Assembly: GCA_022575985.1 (NCBI GenBank) | Contig: JAKSXM010000137.1 | Span: forward strand, 19,734,001-19,798,000 | Origin: Anagrus nilaparvatae | Lineage: Eukaryota > Arthropoda > Insecta > Hymenoptera > Mymaridae | Direction: 5' to 3' | DNA: 64,000 bases | Shown: positions 37,254-50,040 of the stretch, one piece after another | Layout: each line of letters begins with the position of its first letter | Numbering within the stretch: the stretch's first letter is position 1 | Translations under genes and position numbers: made by a program | The notes under the pieces: generated by a model | The model's database searches: none | What the model was told of the DNA's origin: nothing | What the model saw: only the letters and a program-made list of their open reading frames with translations

Positions 37254-37292
37254 GGCCCTTTTCAGGGCCACCTATTACGTGAAAAATAAGAA
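37254..37292 (+). terminator. Histone mRNA 3' stem-loop and downstream element
   Basis: GGCCCTTTTCAGGGCC at 37254-37269 is identical to the minus-strand copy at 36679-36694. ACC follows the stem, and GAAAAATAAGAACA begins 12 nt downstream as a candidate U7-binding element. This marks the end of the plus-strand histone unit. Confidence 0.85.
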
Positions 37293-37294
37293 CA

Positions 37295-40000
37295 ATAATT
37301 CAGAAAGCTTCTGAAATTAACAGTAAATAATAAAAAAGAGATCGGTAAACTAAGACTTCAAAAGTATCAATTAATATCGATAAATCAGAGCCAAAAAAAC
37401 AATTATTAAAAAAAAATGGTCATAACATTAAACGAAGACTAAATATTTATATTAAAAGTAACTCAATACTTCCTTTCAAACAATAATATTGCCAATATTA
37501 TTTACATTGTATTATATAAAAATGATGTCACTTAAAAATTCGAAGATGAAAAGAAATTAATATAAAGATTATTTATAGATTCAAAGAAAATTTCTTGCTA
37601 ACAAAGCAATTAACATTGTATTTTAATTGATATATGAGAATTAATTTTTATTTTTTTTCCTTTTAAATAATTTTATTATCAGATTTATATCAAATATATA
37701 TAAATACATTGTAACACGGGTATATTATAACCTGTTGTTAGACCACACGAGTTGAAAACTTATTATAGAGAGAGATGTTTTGATTTTAAATTTTAAATTA
37801 ATTTCAATTATATCGTTTCATTCAAGAATATTTTGTAATTTTTATTAGAATTTATATTTTTGAATTTATTAAAATGTCAGAACCGTTTGAAAAAATTTTA
37901 ATATTCGAATGTTATTTATTGACATTTTTTTGATTTAAAAATTTGTAAATTATTCCAAAAAGCTCTTTTATTTTAAAAATCAGCGCTTAATTTTTGCATA
38001 TAAAAAATTTATTTTATAATTTACAATAAACTCTAAATATTCAAAAACCCTTTAAGATTATTTTCTTCTTTAAGTTTAATTTTCTTTGCACGCCAAATTA
38101 CATCAATAATGGTTATGGATGATTTTATTATGTTGAAAAAACATGCCAAATTGCCTCCGTTCATGCCAATGGGGTTTTTGGGCCTAAGAACGTAGGGCTC
38201 TCCATTTTATAAGATGTAGAAAGTTTACCACTGTAAACCTCGCTGTGACCTTATTTCTTAACCTATCAACGTTTAAGCTTGTACTCATTTTTTTACAAAT
38301 GTCAGCTTTTAATCACTGTAATATTTAATCAATAATTTTCTTTTCGATATAGTTACAATAAACCTAATACCCATTTTCAGCCTAAAATTTCCAATTTTTA
38401 AATGGCTGCCAAAATTGTAATTTCCAACCAAAATATGTTTTATTGGTTTCAAAAGTTTCCAAAAATTTCTTAAATAATTATTTTATTTCTTTGAGTTGCT
38501 TTCGAAACATAGATGGTAATTCTCAAAGATGGTAAGAAAAGACATTTTTGAAGAAACCTAAAATTAGGATTCTGAGTTTATAAAATCTCTATAAAACCTG
38601 TTATAATAGTATTCAACATTAAGCTTAATGTAAAATTGAAAAATTTCCAAACTTTTTTGTAAAAAAAATGTTAAAATCATTAGTCCGAAAAATGAATTTT
38701 CAGATTATAGGTAATTTTAAGCGAAATTTTCTGATCAAAACTTTTAAAGATTTTTGTACCCAAGTACAAATTTTAAAAACAAAAATATTTCTTGAATGAA
38801 TCACATGCACAGGAACCCATTATTGGTTAAGCTTGATAATAAAACTTATGTTTATAACTGCAAATAAATATTTTTTTGGACCAAATATAATGAATCAAAT
38901 AACATAACCCATACATGTACATTTAAAAAAATGAATGCATACATATTAGCTATATATTATTATATTAGAAATACTTTTGCAAAAAAGAAATAATATAAAC
39001 GATAAATATATATATATATGCTGTTGTTCACGCCTACCAGTTATTTTTTTTGGCTTATGCACACATGAAATAATGCCGCTTAAAAATATCTGAGCAATTG
39101 GTTAGAAAAAGATAAAACTATGCAAAAGAATTCAACCCTTGCGGATAACAAGTATATATATGCGAAAAAGAATCATGATTACATCCAGTATTTGTGTGTG
39201 TAAGCACAATGTAAGTGTTTTAATATATGTAACATCAATGCTATTCCCGCCAATTCTCCATCGTGATGCTTAGTCTTTGGTTTAGTCACTTTTTTTTTCC
39301 TTTTTGTTTTTTTTTGGTTAGTAAATAATTTTTATATATACCATAGTTTTTTGTACTTTTGTGGTGTACCACCAATTGAAATGACCAATAAAAATAATTT
39401 GTCGTATATATACCTAAATACTTTTTCCATAATTTATTTTAATATATATTTTTATGTAATTAAGGCCAAAAAAACTCTTTTTTCGTGGGAATGGTCAGAT
39501 AATTTTTAACAAAATTTTTTTCTTTTCTTTTTTCCCCCCCTAAAAAAAAATATTTGTAATATGATTATTTAAAATATATTATAGAAAAAAAATAGCCGAA
39601 AGCTTTGAAGTAAATTATCAAATTACTGTTTCTTAAAATTTACATGCATGAAATGTTAAAAATATTTCTGATTTCTTAATTGTTCAAAAACTACATATTT
39701 CATTGAGAGAGAGTGAATGAAATTGGTTGCCATTTAAGTATATGTTTAACTTGTCATTCAAATAAAAAAATGTTAGTAGTTTCTTACATTTTTTTTAAAT
39801 TCTTTTAGGCAATTTCGTCTAAAATTAAGAAGAGAAGGCGTATGAATATTTTTGGTTAACAAAGTTGAGTAACGATGATATCATGTGCATCCTGGGGACG
39901 TAAAATGGGCATACAAACTCATACTAAATCTGATGACTTGGGTAAGTCGGGAACAAACTATAATATATTTTCGTGGATAAACTTGGGACTAGAACATATC
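37295..40000. other. AT-rich stretch without a gene
   Basis: No gene recognised. A TATATATATA run lies near 39007. Confidence 0.6.
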
Positions 40001-40016
40001 TACACTAGATTGGTCA

Positions 40017-40283
40017 TTGGTTGAGCAAAAATTAATTTTTTATTCGGTACCCAGTGAGATTCCCAATATTCCCAGACGAAAGGCTGAAATAAGAGGTCCT
40101 GAAAATTCTGTGGGGTACCATTTGACAAAAACTTACAAAAAATACACGAGGACTACTATGAGAAAGAAAAAAGTGAAAGGTTTAATTTCACGAAAAACCA
40201 TTGCCCTAGACAGGGTGAAGGTAGAAATCACACCTAATCTCTGCACCCCAATGCACCGAATTTTCATTCAAAAACTAATTTAA
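40017..40283 (+). other. Open frame of 88 codons, unrecognised
   Basis: Slightly GC-richer than its surroundings and lysine/arginine-rich. It opens at TTG, not ATG. Two GGTACC sites (40047 and 40115) bracket a short block. I recognise no domain and see no splice signals that would make it an exon. It may be a decayed repeat. Confidence 0.15.
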
Positions 40284-40289
40284 TTGACC

Positions 40290-41990
40290 TATTTAACATT
40301 TGTATTTTTCAAACAAACTTTTTTTGGTACTCAACTTGCAGCATTATTTCAAAACAATATAGATTTTAATGCTTGGAACAAATTTTTTTCTGTTAACAGT
40401 AAATTTTACTTTTCAATTAAAAATATTAAAATAAAAATTAATATTTCAAAGAAAAAGCAAAAAAAATTATTTTAAATTACCTTGATCTGAGAAAAATAAA
40501 AATTACTATTTAAAAGAATGAATTTGTGTGATTAAGCAAGAGCTGATGAGTTGTTTCAAAAATATTAACAAAGAGTAGAAATATTTGTGACTTTCAGGAA
40601 CAGTGATGATTAATTATTTTAAGTTTTATTTATATTTTTAATCAGGTGAGAAAAAATTAAGTCAAACAATATTTTACTTTGTTTTTTTGTGAAAAAAAAA
40701 TGTTAAATACTCTGAATTAGTGAGAAAGCATATTTAAAATTGATGAAATATGTATGAAAAATTGTTGGTTGTAAAAACGGATGCGTTACTTAACAGAATT
40801 TTAAATCTATTTGTTAGATGAGAAGTCCATATTTTATTTTTTTAAAAGATAAATAATCAAATCTAAAAAAATATAAAAACAATTTGTAAAAATCGGATGT
40901 AATTTAAATTAAATGTATCTATTCTTAATATTTACAGGTTTTTATTCATTTTTAACCTCTGTAACCCCACAATTCATAAAATCAACTCAAAAAACATTTA
41001 GTAGGCCAAAGCTTTTTATCGCTTGTAAATATTGCAGTAGCTTCTCTAAAAAGGAATATTTTTTAAGCTATAATAGCAATTTAATTATTTTCAGTCTTTT
41101 AGGGCTCCGAAATTTGTAATTAGAAAACCCAAAAAATTAACACAATTGAAAATACCCTGCCAACTAGCTGGCACTGAGGTTCCTCAAACAATGGGCTGTA
41201 ATCTTAATTTACAACAAATATTATTGATTACAACTATGCAATTATACATACATTTTTCGTTTTTAGTAACTGGTAAAGTAGATTACTAAGATCATTTTGT
41301 TATTAAAGTGAAAATTCTAGCCTCCATGGATTGGTCGCGCCGGCGTTAATGGATTTTAAATCATTTTTGCATAATTAAAAAGAGACAAATATAAAAAAAG
41401 CTAATTTTATTTTTTTTTATAAAATTTTATTTTATTAGAATATTTAATTATCCCTTAATAATTAAAATATTGGGTAACATGATTTTTTTGTTTTGTCAAA
41501 GAAATGGTTGGTAACGATGCGAAAATTACAATTATTCGCTCAATTATTATAAAAAGATAGGAGTTTTTAACAGAATTTATAATAATTTCTTATAATTTAT
41601 TTTCTCAGTGTACTTCTTGCATTTGACCAATCTTCCGCAACAATGATAATAATAATAATAATAATATTTTGTAATAAAAAAAATAACAACATTAATTGCT
41701 TCAAGATTTTAACATTATTTATATTATTCCTATTAATCACAAAATAATAAATTATTTAATTCTATAAATTGTTTGATTCTTTAAAAAATGCCAATATAAC
41801 TTTTAAATCTTAATTTTAAAATGCAAACATAACCATTTAATATTTTTAGGCTGTTTATTATTGTTTATAATTTCATTAAGCTGCATACGTAAATAAACAT
41901 AGCAACGAGCAAAATAATCCAAGAAAGTCAAAAAGAGGCAAGATTTCCATCACTCTTTCTTGTGTGTTATAATTTATATCAAAATAAAAA
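40290..41990. other. AT-rich stretch without a gene
   Basis: No gene recognised. CTGCCAACTAGCTGGCACTG near 41159 resembles CTGCCAAGTGATTGGCACTA near 16277, upstream of the 155-bp satellite. A GC patch (GGTCGCGCCGGCG) lies near 41333, and a (TAA)n run at about 41646-41666. Confidence 0.5.
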
Positions 41991-41994
41991 AAAA

Positions 41995-42235
41995 AATTGT
42001 CATCGGATACAAAAAATTACTGTAAACTAAATTTCTAAAACTTGTATTCTAAATTTGGTGTTTTATGTATTTTTTTGTGACGAAGATTTTGGAGAAAAAA
42101 ATTTTTAAAAAATTAATTATCAGATTCAAGATATCGAGTAAAAATCATAATTTCAAGTATAAGTACTTTCATGGAAATGAATGAGGTATTACATCCAAAT
42201 TAAAAAAAAAAGGGGGGTTTGAGATTTTTTTAAAA
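41995..42235 (+). repeat. Isolated fragment of the 155-bp satellite
   Basis: Contains one A-type and one B-type monomer segment of the array at 16.5-17.3 kb, including TTAATTATCAGATTCAAGAT, TATCGAGTAAAAATCATA and TACTTTCATGGAAATGAATG. Its order matches the array. It suggests dispersal of array pieces or an origin from a common dispersed element. Confidence 0.75.
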
Positions 42236-42239
42236 TTAG

Positions 42240-43250
42240 TATACAAATATATTAATAAAAAATCACATTAAAAATAGAATTTATTGCCTAAAAATCTATT
42301 AATACCAAAAAAAAATTTCCATACTTTTTAATTTCTCTAATAAAATTCAGAACAACCCAAATTTAATTAATTAACATCAGTAAACAGTGTATTAAAATAT
42401 TACTTTTTATGATAAAAACTAAAGAATTCAGGTCCATAAATATATCTAAAAAAGTTTGAAAAAAAATTTTTTCCTTTAAATTCTATATAATATAAATACG
42501 ATTATTTAGTTCAGGCATTTACTAAAGAATTCGAACAATATAGTTAATAATAGCATATTGTTTTGGTATTTTTAAAAAAATGGGCCTAAAAACTATTTCT
42601 ACATCATATATTTTGTATTCTACACACAAGAGAATCAATTTTCTTTTTTTTTTTATTTAAATTCTATATTTTTTAAAACGACTATCCTACTTTAATAAAA
42701 TTATTATGCTATTATATAAGTATTTTAAGTATTTTTTTTAGAGTATGCCAGAATTTAATTAATTAAATTTTTAAGCAATTTGATAATAATTATACTTGAA
42801 TTTATTGTAATTTTTATACTCTAATCGTACTTGATTATCAGTGTACTGTTAATTTAATTATTAGTACGAAACTCTACTTGTTCTTTAGAAAAATTTTTTT
42901 AGATTTTGAGGACAAGTTTTTGAGAAAACTTAAAATCAGTTCACTCCCATGTTTTAATCATGCTTTATTGTTTAGATGTGCCTTATAATTTTAGTTTCAA
43001 TTGATTTACTCTAAAAATATACCACTTACTTCCGGCAAATAATATTTTATTTAAATTTCTCTTCAAGGTCTTAAATTTGTTCAATTTTTATAAATTTTTA
43101 AGCTTTTTTATCTTTTATTTTTTAAACAAATTTTAAAAATCTATTTTCGGAAGGGTTTTTATAATAAATTTCCCACATTACCTAAAATATTCATACCCAA
43201 AAATCAAGTCCATGCTTTTCGGATTTACTGTTTTTTCTAGTAATCAACTG
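42240..43250. other. AT-rich stretch without a gene
   Basis: No gene recognised. Confidence 0.6.
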
Positions 43251-43254
43251 CATA

Positions 43255-43595
43255 CACTATAAAAAGTTACTTTCTTAGATTTACAAAATTAGCGAATTTT
43301 CAAAAAATTTTGTAAATATTCGATAAAAATCGTCAATTTACTAAATTTAGTATATTATCGAAAAAATCGAGAATTCTCGATTTAACTATTTTTTGAAAAT
43401 TTTCGAAAAAAAATTGTAAATTATCAATTTTTCTTGCGAATTCCCAAAAAAAAATCGAGAATACTCGAATTCTCTGTTAATATTTAGTAAATATAAGATT
43501 TTTTTCGAATATTTACAAATTTTTTCGAAAATTTACTAATTTTTCGTAAATGTTCTAATTTTTTTGTTAACATTAGAAAGTTACTTTTTACAGTG
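43255..43595. mobile_element. Palindromic CACTGT MITE, copy 3 (341 bp)
   Basis: Left end CACTATAAAAAGTTACTTTC (slightly diverged), right end GAAAGTTACTTTTTACAGTG. It is flanked by TA on both sides (43253-43254 and 43596-43597). It has internal deletions relative to copy 2. Noncoding. Confidence 0.85.
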
Positions 43596-43599
43596 TACT

Positions 43600-44575
43600 T
43601 ATCATATTATCAGGTGGTAATGTTAGAAATTTTAGTCTAAACATTGAAAAACTGAACAATTTAAAAAATAAAACATTTAATTTAATATAAAAATAGATTA
43701 TATATTTGCTCTTAATTCTATACTAACTTCCTCTTAATAAAAATATACAAATACAAGTACCGTCGTCAATTTCTGATAAGGTCCCTAAAAATATAAAGTC
43801 TCGTCATTTCTCTACCACACACGAAAGATAAAATATTTTTATTTATATAATTTTTATGAATGAAACGATTACGTTGCATCCGCTTTTTATAAACCATTCA
43901 AGAAAGCAAAAATAAAAAAATGCCACTAAATTCTAATTTAATGTCTCTTAGTCAATATGAATAACTAGGCTAAATATAAATTACTTATAATAATAAACAA
44001 AAATATTGCGTGTTTTAAGTTTATTATTATTGTACAAATTCAAATATTATAATCTAAGGCGCCGAATATTATATTTTTTTTATGCTCATGGCGTCAAGGA
44101 AGATGTGCTGAAAATAATAATAATAAATACTAATAATAATAATCATAAAAAAAGCTAAAATGAAAAAAAAAAACGAACAAATGGAACTAAATTCTAGGAA
44201 GCTTAAGGCATTTCTCACCAAATATTATATTGTTGAAGATGATCTAAAAAAAAGGAAAGGAAAAAAATGTTTTGTATAGTTAAAATAACTTAACAAAATT
44301 TTTAATATGATGTATTTTGATGATTTTTATTATTTATTAGACAAAATTCAACTGGGCTTTGTGCAATTTTGTATGTTCACTAAGACAAAATATTTTATCT
44401 GATCATGATAGTAAATTTTTCGTTCTTAAGAATTTACTATTTAACTATTGTGACTGGATTGATTAGAATTGATTTGAAATTTCAATTTATTATCTCTAAT
44501 AGCAAATCCAACATAAAAAAAAATAGCTAAGATTAGATTCGCTATTATTTTTTATTATTTCTGGTAGCAAATCCA
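43600..44575. other. AT-rich stretch without a gene
   Basis: No gene recognised. A TAA/TAATAA-rich patch lies near 44110-44150. Confidence 0.5.
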
Positions 44576-44589
44576 AGATAAAAACTGGT

Positions 44590-44790
44590 TTGTGAGCTTA
44601 AACAACCTATGAGCATGAAACATGTTCACTTACAACTGTTTTAACATCCAGGTTGTAACATATATTCCCTAATTCCCTACCACTACTAACTATTACTAGA
44701 AATATATAAGAGTCCCTAGAAGTCCCTAAGCCTAAAGTTTTCTAGAGTCCCTAAAAATCAATAAATCGAAAATATTTTAAGTTCATTTGA
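44590..44790 (-). repeat. Inverted copy of the TTTAGGGA dispersed repeat
   Basis: On the minus strand it carries CATGTTTCATGCTCATAGGT and then AGGGACT phrases, matching 54235-54745 and 33835-34160. Diverged and shorter than the copy at 54 kb. Confidence 0.5.
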
Positions 44791-44814
44791 TCTCCCCCCT
44801 AAAAAGTAACTTTT

Positions 44815-46115
44815 TCATCAAGTTTTTCACTCTTTCAGACCTTTTTCGGTACCAAAAAAAGAAAAAAATTAAAAAAAAAAATTTGACATTTTTCCATGCA
44901 TACCCCTTTCGATTTTGGCCAAAATAAAAATTTTCAAGAAAATCCAGTTCCCCTATTTAATTTTAGTATATTTTTTTTTATTAGAAAACTTGGTTTATAA
45001 TGAGTTTTAACTAATTCAAATAGTTTTAAGTAAATAAAGCCCAAATCTTTGAAAATGAAAAAATTTTCAAACTCTTTTAAATCTATTACTATCAGGTTTT
45101 TTGGGCTCTTTGGCCCGGTTAATCATATTGATTTAGATTTTTCACTGTTTCAGACCTTTTTCGGTACCAAAAAAAGAAAAAAATTAAAAAAAAAAAATTT
45201 GACATTTTTCCATGCATACCCCTTTCGATTTTGGCCAAAATAAAAATTTTCAAGAAAATACAGTTTACCCATTTCATCAGGACTTTTTTTATTAGAAAAC
45301 TTGGTTTATAATGAGTTTTAACTAATTCAAATAGTTTTAAGTAAATAAAGTCCAAATCTTTAAAAATGAAAAAATTTTAAAACTCACTTAAATCTATTTC
45401 TATCAGGTTTTTTGGGCTCTTTGGCCCGGTTAATAATATTAATTTAGGTTTTTCACTGTTTCAGACCTTTTTCGGTACTAAAAAAAGGAAAAATTAAAAA
45501 AAAAAAAAATTGACATTTTTCCATATATATGGAAAATTTTTGGAAAAATTAGAATTTTCAAAAAAATCCTGTATGCCCTTTTCATCAGCTTTTTTTTTAT
45601 AAGAATACTTGATTTATAAGGAATTTCAACCAATTAAAATGGTATTAAGCGAATAAAGCCAAAATTTCTAAAAATGTAATAATTTTAAAACTCACATAAA
45701 TCCATTTATATCAGGTTTTTTGGGCTCTATGATCCGGGGAACCATATTGATATAAGTTTGTAACTGTTTCAAACCTTTTTCAGTACGGAAAGACGAAAAA
45801 TTTGAAGGAAAAAAAATTGGACATTTTTCCATACCCCTTTCGATTTTGGCCAAAATAAAAATTTTCAATAAACTCCAGTTTACCCATTTCACCAGCACTT
45901 TTTTTATTAGAAAACTTGGTTTATAAGGAATTTCAAACAATTCAGGTGGTTTTATGCGAATAAAACCAAAATTTCTAAGGATTCAAAAATTTTAAATCTC
46001 ACTTAAATCCATTTATGTCAAGTTTTTTGAGCTCTCTGACTCGCTGTACCATAAAAATTTAAGTTTCTAATGGTTTTAAACCTTTTCCATTACAAAACAA
46101 CAAAAAATCTGAAAA
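44815..46115 (+). repeat. Satellite of ~310-bp monomers, four to five units
   Basis: CAGACCTTTTTCGGTAC or a diverged form occurs at 44836, 45151, 45462, 45770 and about 46077 (spacing 307-315 bp). Each unit also has CCCCTTTCGATTTTGGCC, GAAAACTTGGTTTATAA and TCAGGTTTTTTGGGCTCT. Divergence increases toward the right end. Open frames inside (45049-45243, 45119-45355 and 45692-45940) are by-products of the repeat. Confidence 0.9.
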
Positions 46116-46130
46116 AAAATAAAATCTAAA

Positions 46131-46248
46131 GGGTGACTATACCAATTAGTGACCAAAGTTTTCCCTATTAATGACAACTCGTCTTCCATAAGAATAAGGT
46201 GGTAACAGACATTATTTAAGGGGTGGTTATGAATTAGTACAGTCAGCC
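46131..46248 (-). mobile_element. MITE, second copy of the 10966 family (118 bp)
   Basis: Begins GGGTGACTATACCAATTAGT and ends AATTAGTACAGTCAGCC. It is inverted relative to the copy at 10966-11069. It lies directly after the last 310-bp satellite unit. Confidence 0.7.
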
Positions 46249-46254
46249 TATTTC

Positions 46255-47615
46255 TGATAAGGTTACTACCTTATATAAACACATTTAACATCTCTGATTT
46301 TGTATAGGAAACAATAATTCATTTAAATTAAAATGTTGATATGTTCATATAAATATGTATAAAAACATGCGAATTTTTATATATGTTATTTGATACATTG
46401 CAATTTGACTTGAGAAAGGCCTGGAGATAAACAAACATAAATATCCGGAAATGAGAAAAAAAAAGATGATAGACTTTATAGGCAATTCCTAGGCCCTTTA
46501 ATTCTCATACCACAACTAAAAAATCACAGTATATAATTCACACAAACATATATAGGAATTTATATGTATATATGCTTGTATACACAAACATGTATTCTAT
46601 TTCTGCGAACCTGATAAGTATGTAAAAAAAAAATATATATATATTTTTTTTCAAGGTCTATAAGATGATTATATAAATGTATTTGTATGTTGTTGTCGGC
46701 CTAAAACTCGATTAGGATCGAGGTCCGAAATATCTCAAACCAAAAAAGCCGAAAGGGTTTAAATTTTAAATCTACTTCTTTTTTCTCGCTTCTTTGAGTT
46801 TTATATTATGCTATTCGATGCTATTATATTTAATTTTTTTACCTGTGTGGGTGTATATCTATATGTATACAAAAGAAATATCAAAAATAAATATATTGCG
46901 TGATCAGGGACAAGAATCTTTTAGCCTGTTTTTTTTAATGAAGCGAGGATTGATTCTCAAATTAACTAATTAAATAGGTAACCTTGTTAGGTGAATTTAG
47001 TTTTGTAAATTATATTGGGTTTATGAAAGATGGTATTTATATTATGATTGCATGAATTAGGTTGAAGTATTTATGATAATTCATTATCATTAATCGCTAT
47101 GGCTAAAATAAAAAATGGCACAAGTCATCATCATTTTAATTTTACTCGAAAACTTAATTTTCGACCCAAATGTTTATTCATATCCATTGGCAGCAATTAA
47201 GCAATTATTATCGTTTACAGCATATGATTGGTTATCTTATGTTATTTTTAAATAGGGAAATTACAGAAGGAAAGGCTAAAAATCTAAAAACTAAAAGTGT
47301 GACCAATGAGAAAAAAATTATAAAAAGTGATTGTTAATAAAAATTTCTATGATTAGTTGACACTGATTTATTAAATATTCGAGTTGTATTCTATAGTTAT
47401 TTAGCAATATACTTCTAGGGTAACCGCAATTTAAGGAAAAATTTTGAACAGATTTTACTTATTTAAAAAACCGATTTAAAAGCTCAAGATAGGAGTTTTG
47501 TTCTCAGATTTCCGAAAATTTGCAACAGCTTTTTACTAATAAATCCTTAGATTTGAAAAATAAAAATTTTCCTAAAAAAGATTGATTATTTAATAAAAAA
47601 GTTAATTATTTAAAA
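46255..47615. other. AT-rich stretch without a gene
   Basis: No gene recognised. A small GC patch with AAACTCGATTAGGATCGAGG lies near 46705. Confidence 0.5.
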
Positions 47616-47625
47616 TTTGACTGTA

Positions 47626-47807
47626 TAGGAGTGTGCGGCTAACCGGAATTCGGATTGGGTAACTGAAAATTCGAGTTTTTTGTTCATAAATTATGGGTTA
47701 AGCTTAAAATTTTTTGGAAAAGGACTACAGCTTCAGAGTGAAAATTTCTCTGACTAAAATTCCAAAAATCAGAATTTCCGATATTCCAAATAACCGCACA
47801 TCCCTAC
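47626..47807. mobile_element. hAT-like MITE (182 bp)
   Basis: Inverted ends ATAGGAGTGTGCGG and CCGCACATCCCTAC. Candidate 8-bp target duplication TTGACTGT (47618-47625) against TTGACAGA (47808-47815), six of eight identical. The 8-bp length and the AGGGATGTGCGG-type end fit hAT elements. No transposase. Confidence 0.6.
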
Positions 47808-47819
47808 TTGACAGAATAG

Positions 47820-49490
47820 TAAAATTAGTTCTAAATAGCTTTAAAAAATCTTAATTTTACTTTTACAAGAAGAATCTTACATAAAATAATTTAAAATTTA
47901 AAATAATTAAGAGAATTATATCTAAAGTACTTAATTACTAAATACTTACAGTAATCTATAAAAATTCTTAAAATTTAGATTCAGTTTAAGAAGAACTACA
48001 AAACTTTATAATCTCTCAAATTGCCATGTAATGTAAACTTAAAAACTAAAAAATCCAACGACTTTAAAGAATTTTAAGAAGCTAAAATAAAAATGCATGT
48101 TTAAAAGAATACTAAAAAAAAAAAAAAGAAATTGGTAAAAAAAGTTTTTTTTTTTTTGTAATAACTAAAAAAAGCACTAAAATTTTTTTGGGTGTTTATT
48201 ATACTCTTGATTATACTGTTTTATTGTAAATATGTATTATTTACGTTACACATATAGATAAAATATTATTAAATTCTTTAATTTTATTGCTTTTTTTTTT
48301 TGTTTTACATGCACTAGCTTATTTAAATGCCTAAGGCAGTGAACAGGGCAGTGAATAAAAAAATGTTTATATATTTTATTATCTTAAAAATTAAGGCTTA
48401 ATATTCACTTTGTTGGCGCTTTAAAAAATTTGTTATAGTATTTAAAAGGGGAGTTCAGAATATTTGGAAAACTAAATCACACCAAATAGGCAGGAATCAG
48501 TTTATCGCGTTAAAAAATACATATTTTAGTTTAATGGATCCCTTGGACCCAGAAGTCCAAAGCTCAATATATGTTAAGAAACTATTTGTTAAGAAACACT
48601 GCCATCTAATTTTCATTATTTGGTCGCTAGTTATTCCAAAGATCAATCTATTCTGGCTTTACATTCTGATTCCTTGGAGAGTTATGACTTTTACACCCTA
48701 TCTTGGTTCACTATGATATTTTCAAGGCACACAGCCTTAAAATTTAAATTTCTTCAAGTTCACGACTAGATTTTTATATTTATTTTCAAAAATTGTATTT
48801 TAAATTCGAGCTTACAATAAAATATTAACAAAAAAAATGATTATTTATGGCGCATTTCCAACAATTTTGGAGTCCTGCTCGCGGAATTCCATTTGCCGTT
48901 GACGACAAGCATATTTTTTTTTCAGTGTAAATAGCATAACTAATATTACCAAGAGTCTTACTATTAAATAAATAAACAATGATCAAATTTTAAAATATCA
49001 GTTTATTGAATTTGTTTATCCTCTATATTATAGCCCCATACGGGTCTGTAAATATCGGTTTATATATTGATATTTGATTCAATATTTTAATTTTATGCAA
49101 TAAAATGTTTTATTTTTTCATTATAAATAGTTGGCTATAGAAATTGAGTTACCGATAAAAATATTCGATATGTTTTCAAAGATTTGCGACGAAAAAACAA
49201 AGTAATAAAATAAGCAGGTAAAAAAACAAAAAATTTTAAATTTTGATAAGTTATTTGTACCAAAATAAACAATTACTTTATAAAATATTTTTACAACATT
49301 GAAGAAAACAAATTGGAATTTAAATTATCTGGACGTTCCAATCTAATTTTCAAAAATTTTAAAGATAATAAAACTGATGATTGCATTTTAAGAAATAATT
49401 CAGCAAGATCTAAAATTCAAAATTTTTAAATTAGCTCAAAAACTTGGGCTTAGTTTTAAAGTTCTCATTGTAAATAAAATTTTTATTTAG
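47820..49490. other. AT-rich stretch without a gene
   Basis: No gene recognised. The 60-residue frame at 48534-48716 and its other frames hint at a decayed LINE endonuclease but cannot be confirmed. A small GC-rich patch lies at 48850-48905. Confidence 0.4.
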
Positions 49491-49499
49491 CCTAAGATA

Positions 49500-50040
49500 T
49501 GTAGGAATGGGCTTAGTATTTTCAAATAATTAGCAACAATTTTTATTTAATTTAAAAAGTAAAACAACACAACGTATTTATTGATACAGCAACATTCAAT
49601 TTAAAGACTACATTTTTAACATTACTATTTTAAGTACTACAAACAGCATACTACACGCAACAGACTACATGCCACATACAGTACAACTGACGAACAACTG
49701 CCGAACAACTGACTCCCACAACCAAAATCCTGCAGCTTTTATACATTTTAATATTCTTTCTAGATCGTTCTATTCTCGAATTTTCTAGCTACTTAACATT
49801 CATTCTTTCTATAAAAACTAACGACAATTAAAACCTAGAAACTTCCATACATTAAAATATCATACGATACAGACACTACAGAAAACACACCATATGACAC
49901 CGGAAACATCTTGACTTAAACGTACAACTACTTCTAGAAAGATTCTCATACAACATAAAAATATATAATATATACAATGTAAAATTAAATCAAGTCAATA
50001 ATTAATTAATAATTATCTTCAGGTTGACCCGAATCCTACA
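49500..50040 (-). repeat. 3' LTR (541 bp)
   Basis: By transcription direction this is the downstream LTR. No difference from the other LTR was found by reading. On the minus strand AATAAATACG (near 49582) and AAATAAAAATTG (near 49545) are polyadenylation-signal candidates after the initiator. No clear polypurine tract lies next to it (the adjacent minus-strand sequence ends GGACGGCCGAAC). Confidence 0.9.

Noticed and set aside
37110..37264. GTAAGT followed by a T-rich stretch and an AG as an intron
   Set aside because: The first good AG lies inside the histone stem-loop; replication-dependent histone genes lack introns.
40017..40283. 88-codon frame as a real gene
   Set aside because: No ATG at the start, no known domain, no splice or promoter context; kept only as a low-confidence entry.
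48534..48720. Possible LINE endonuclease remnant
   Set aside because: Resemblance appears only in scattered pieces of different frames; no catalytic motif can be read.
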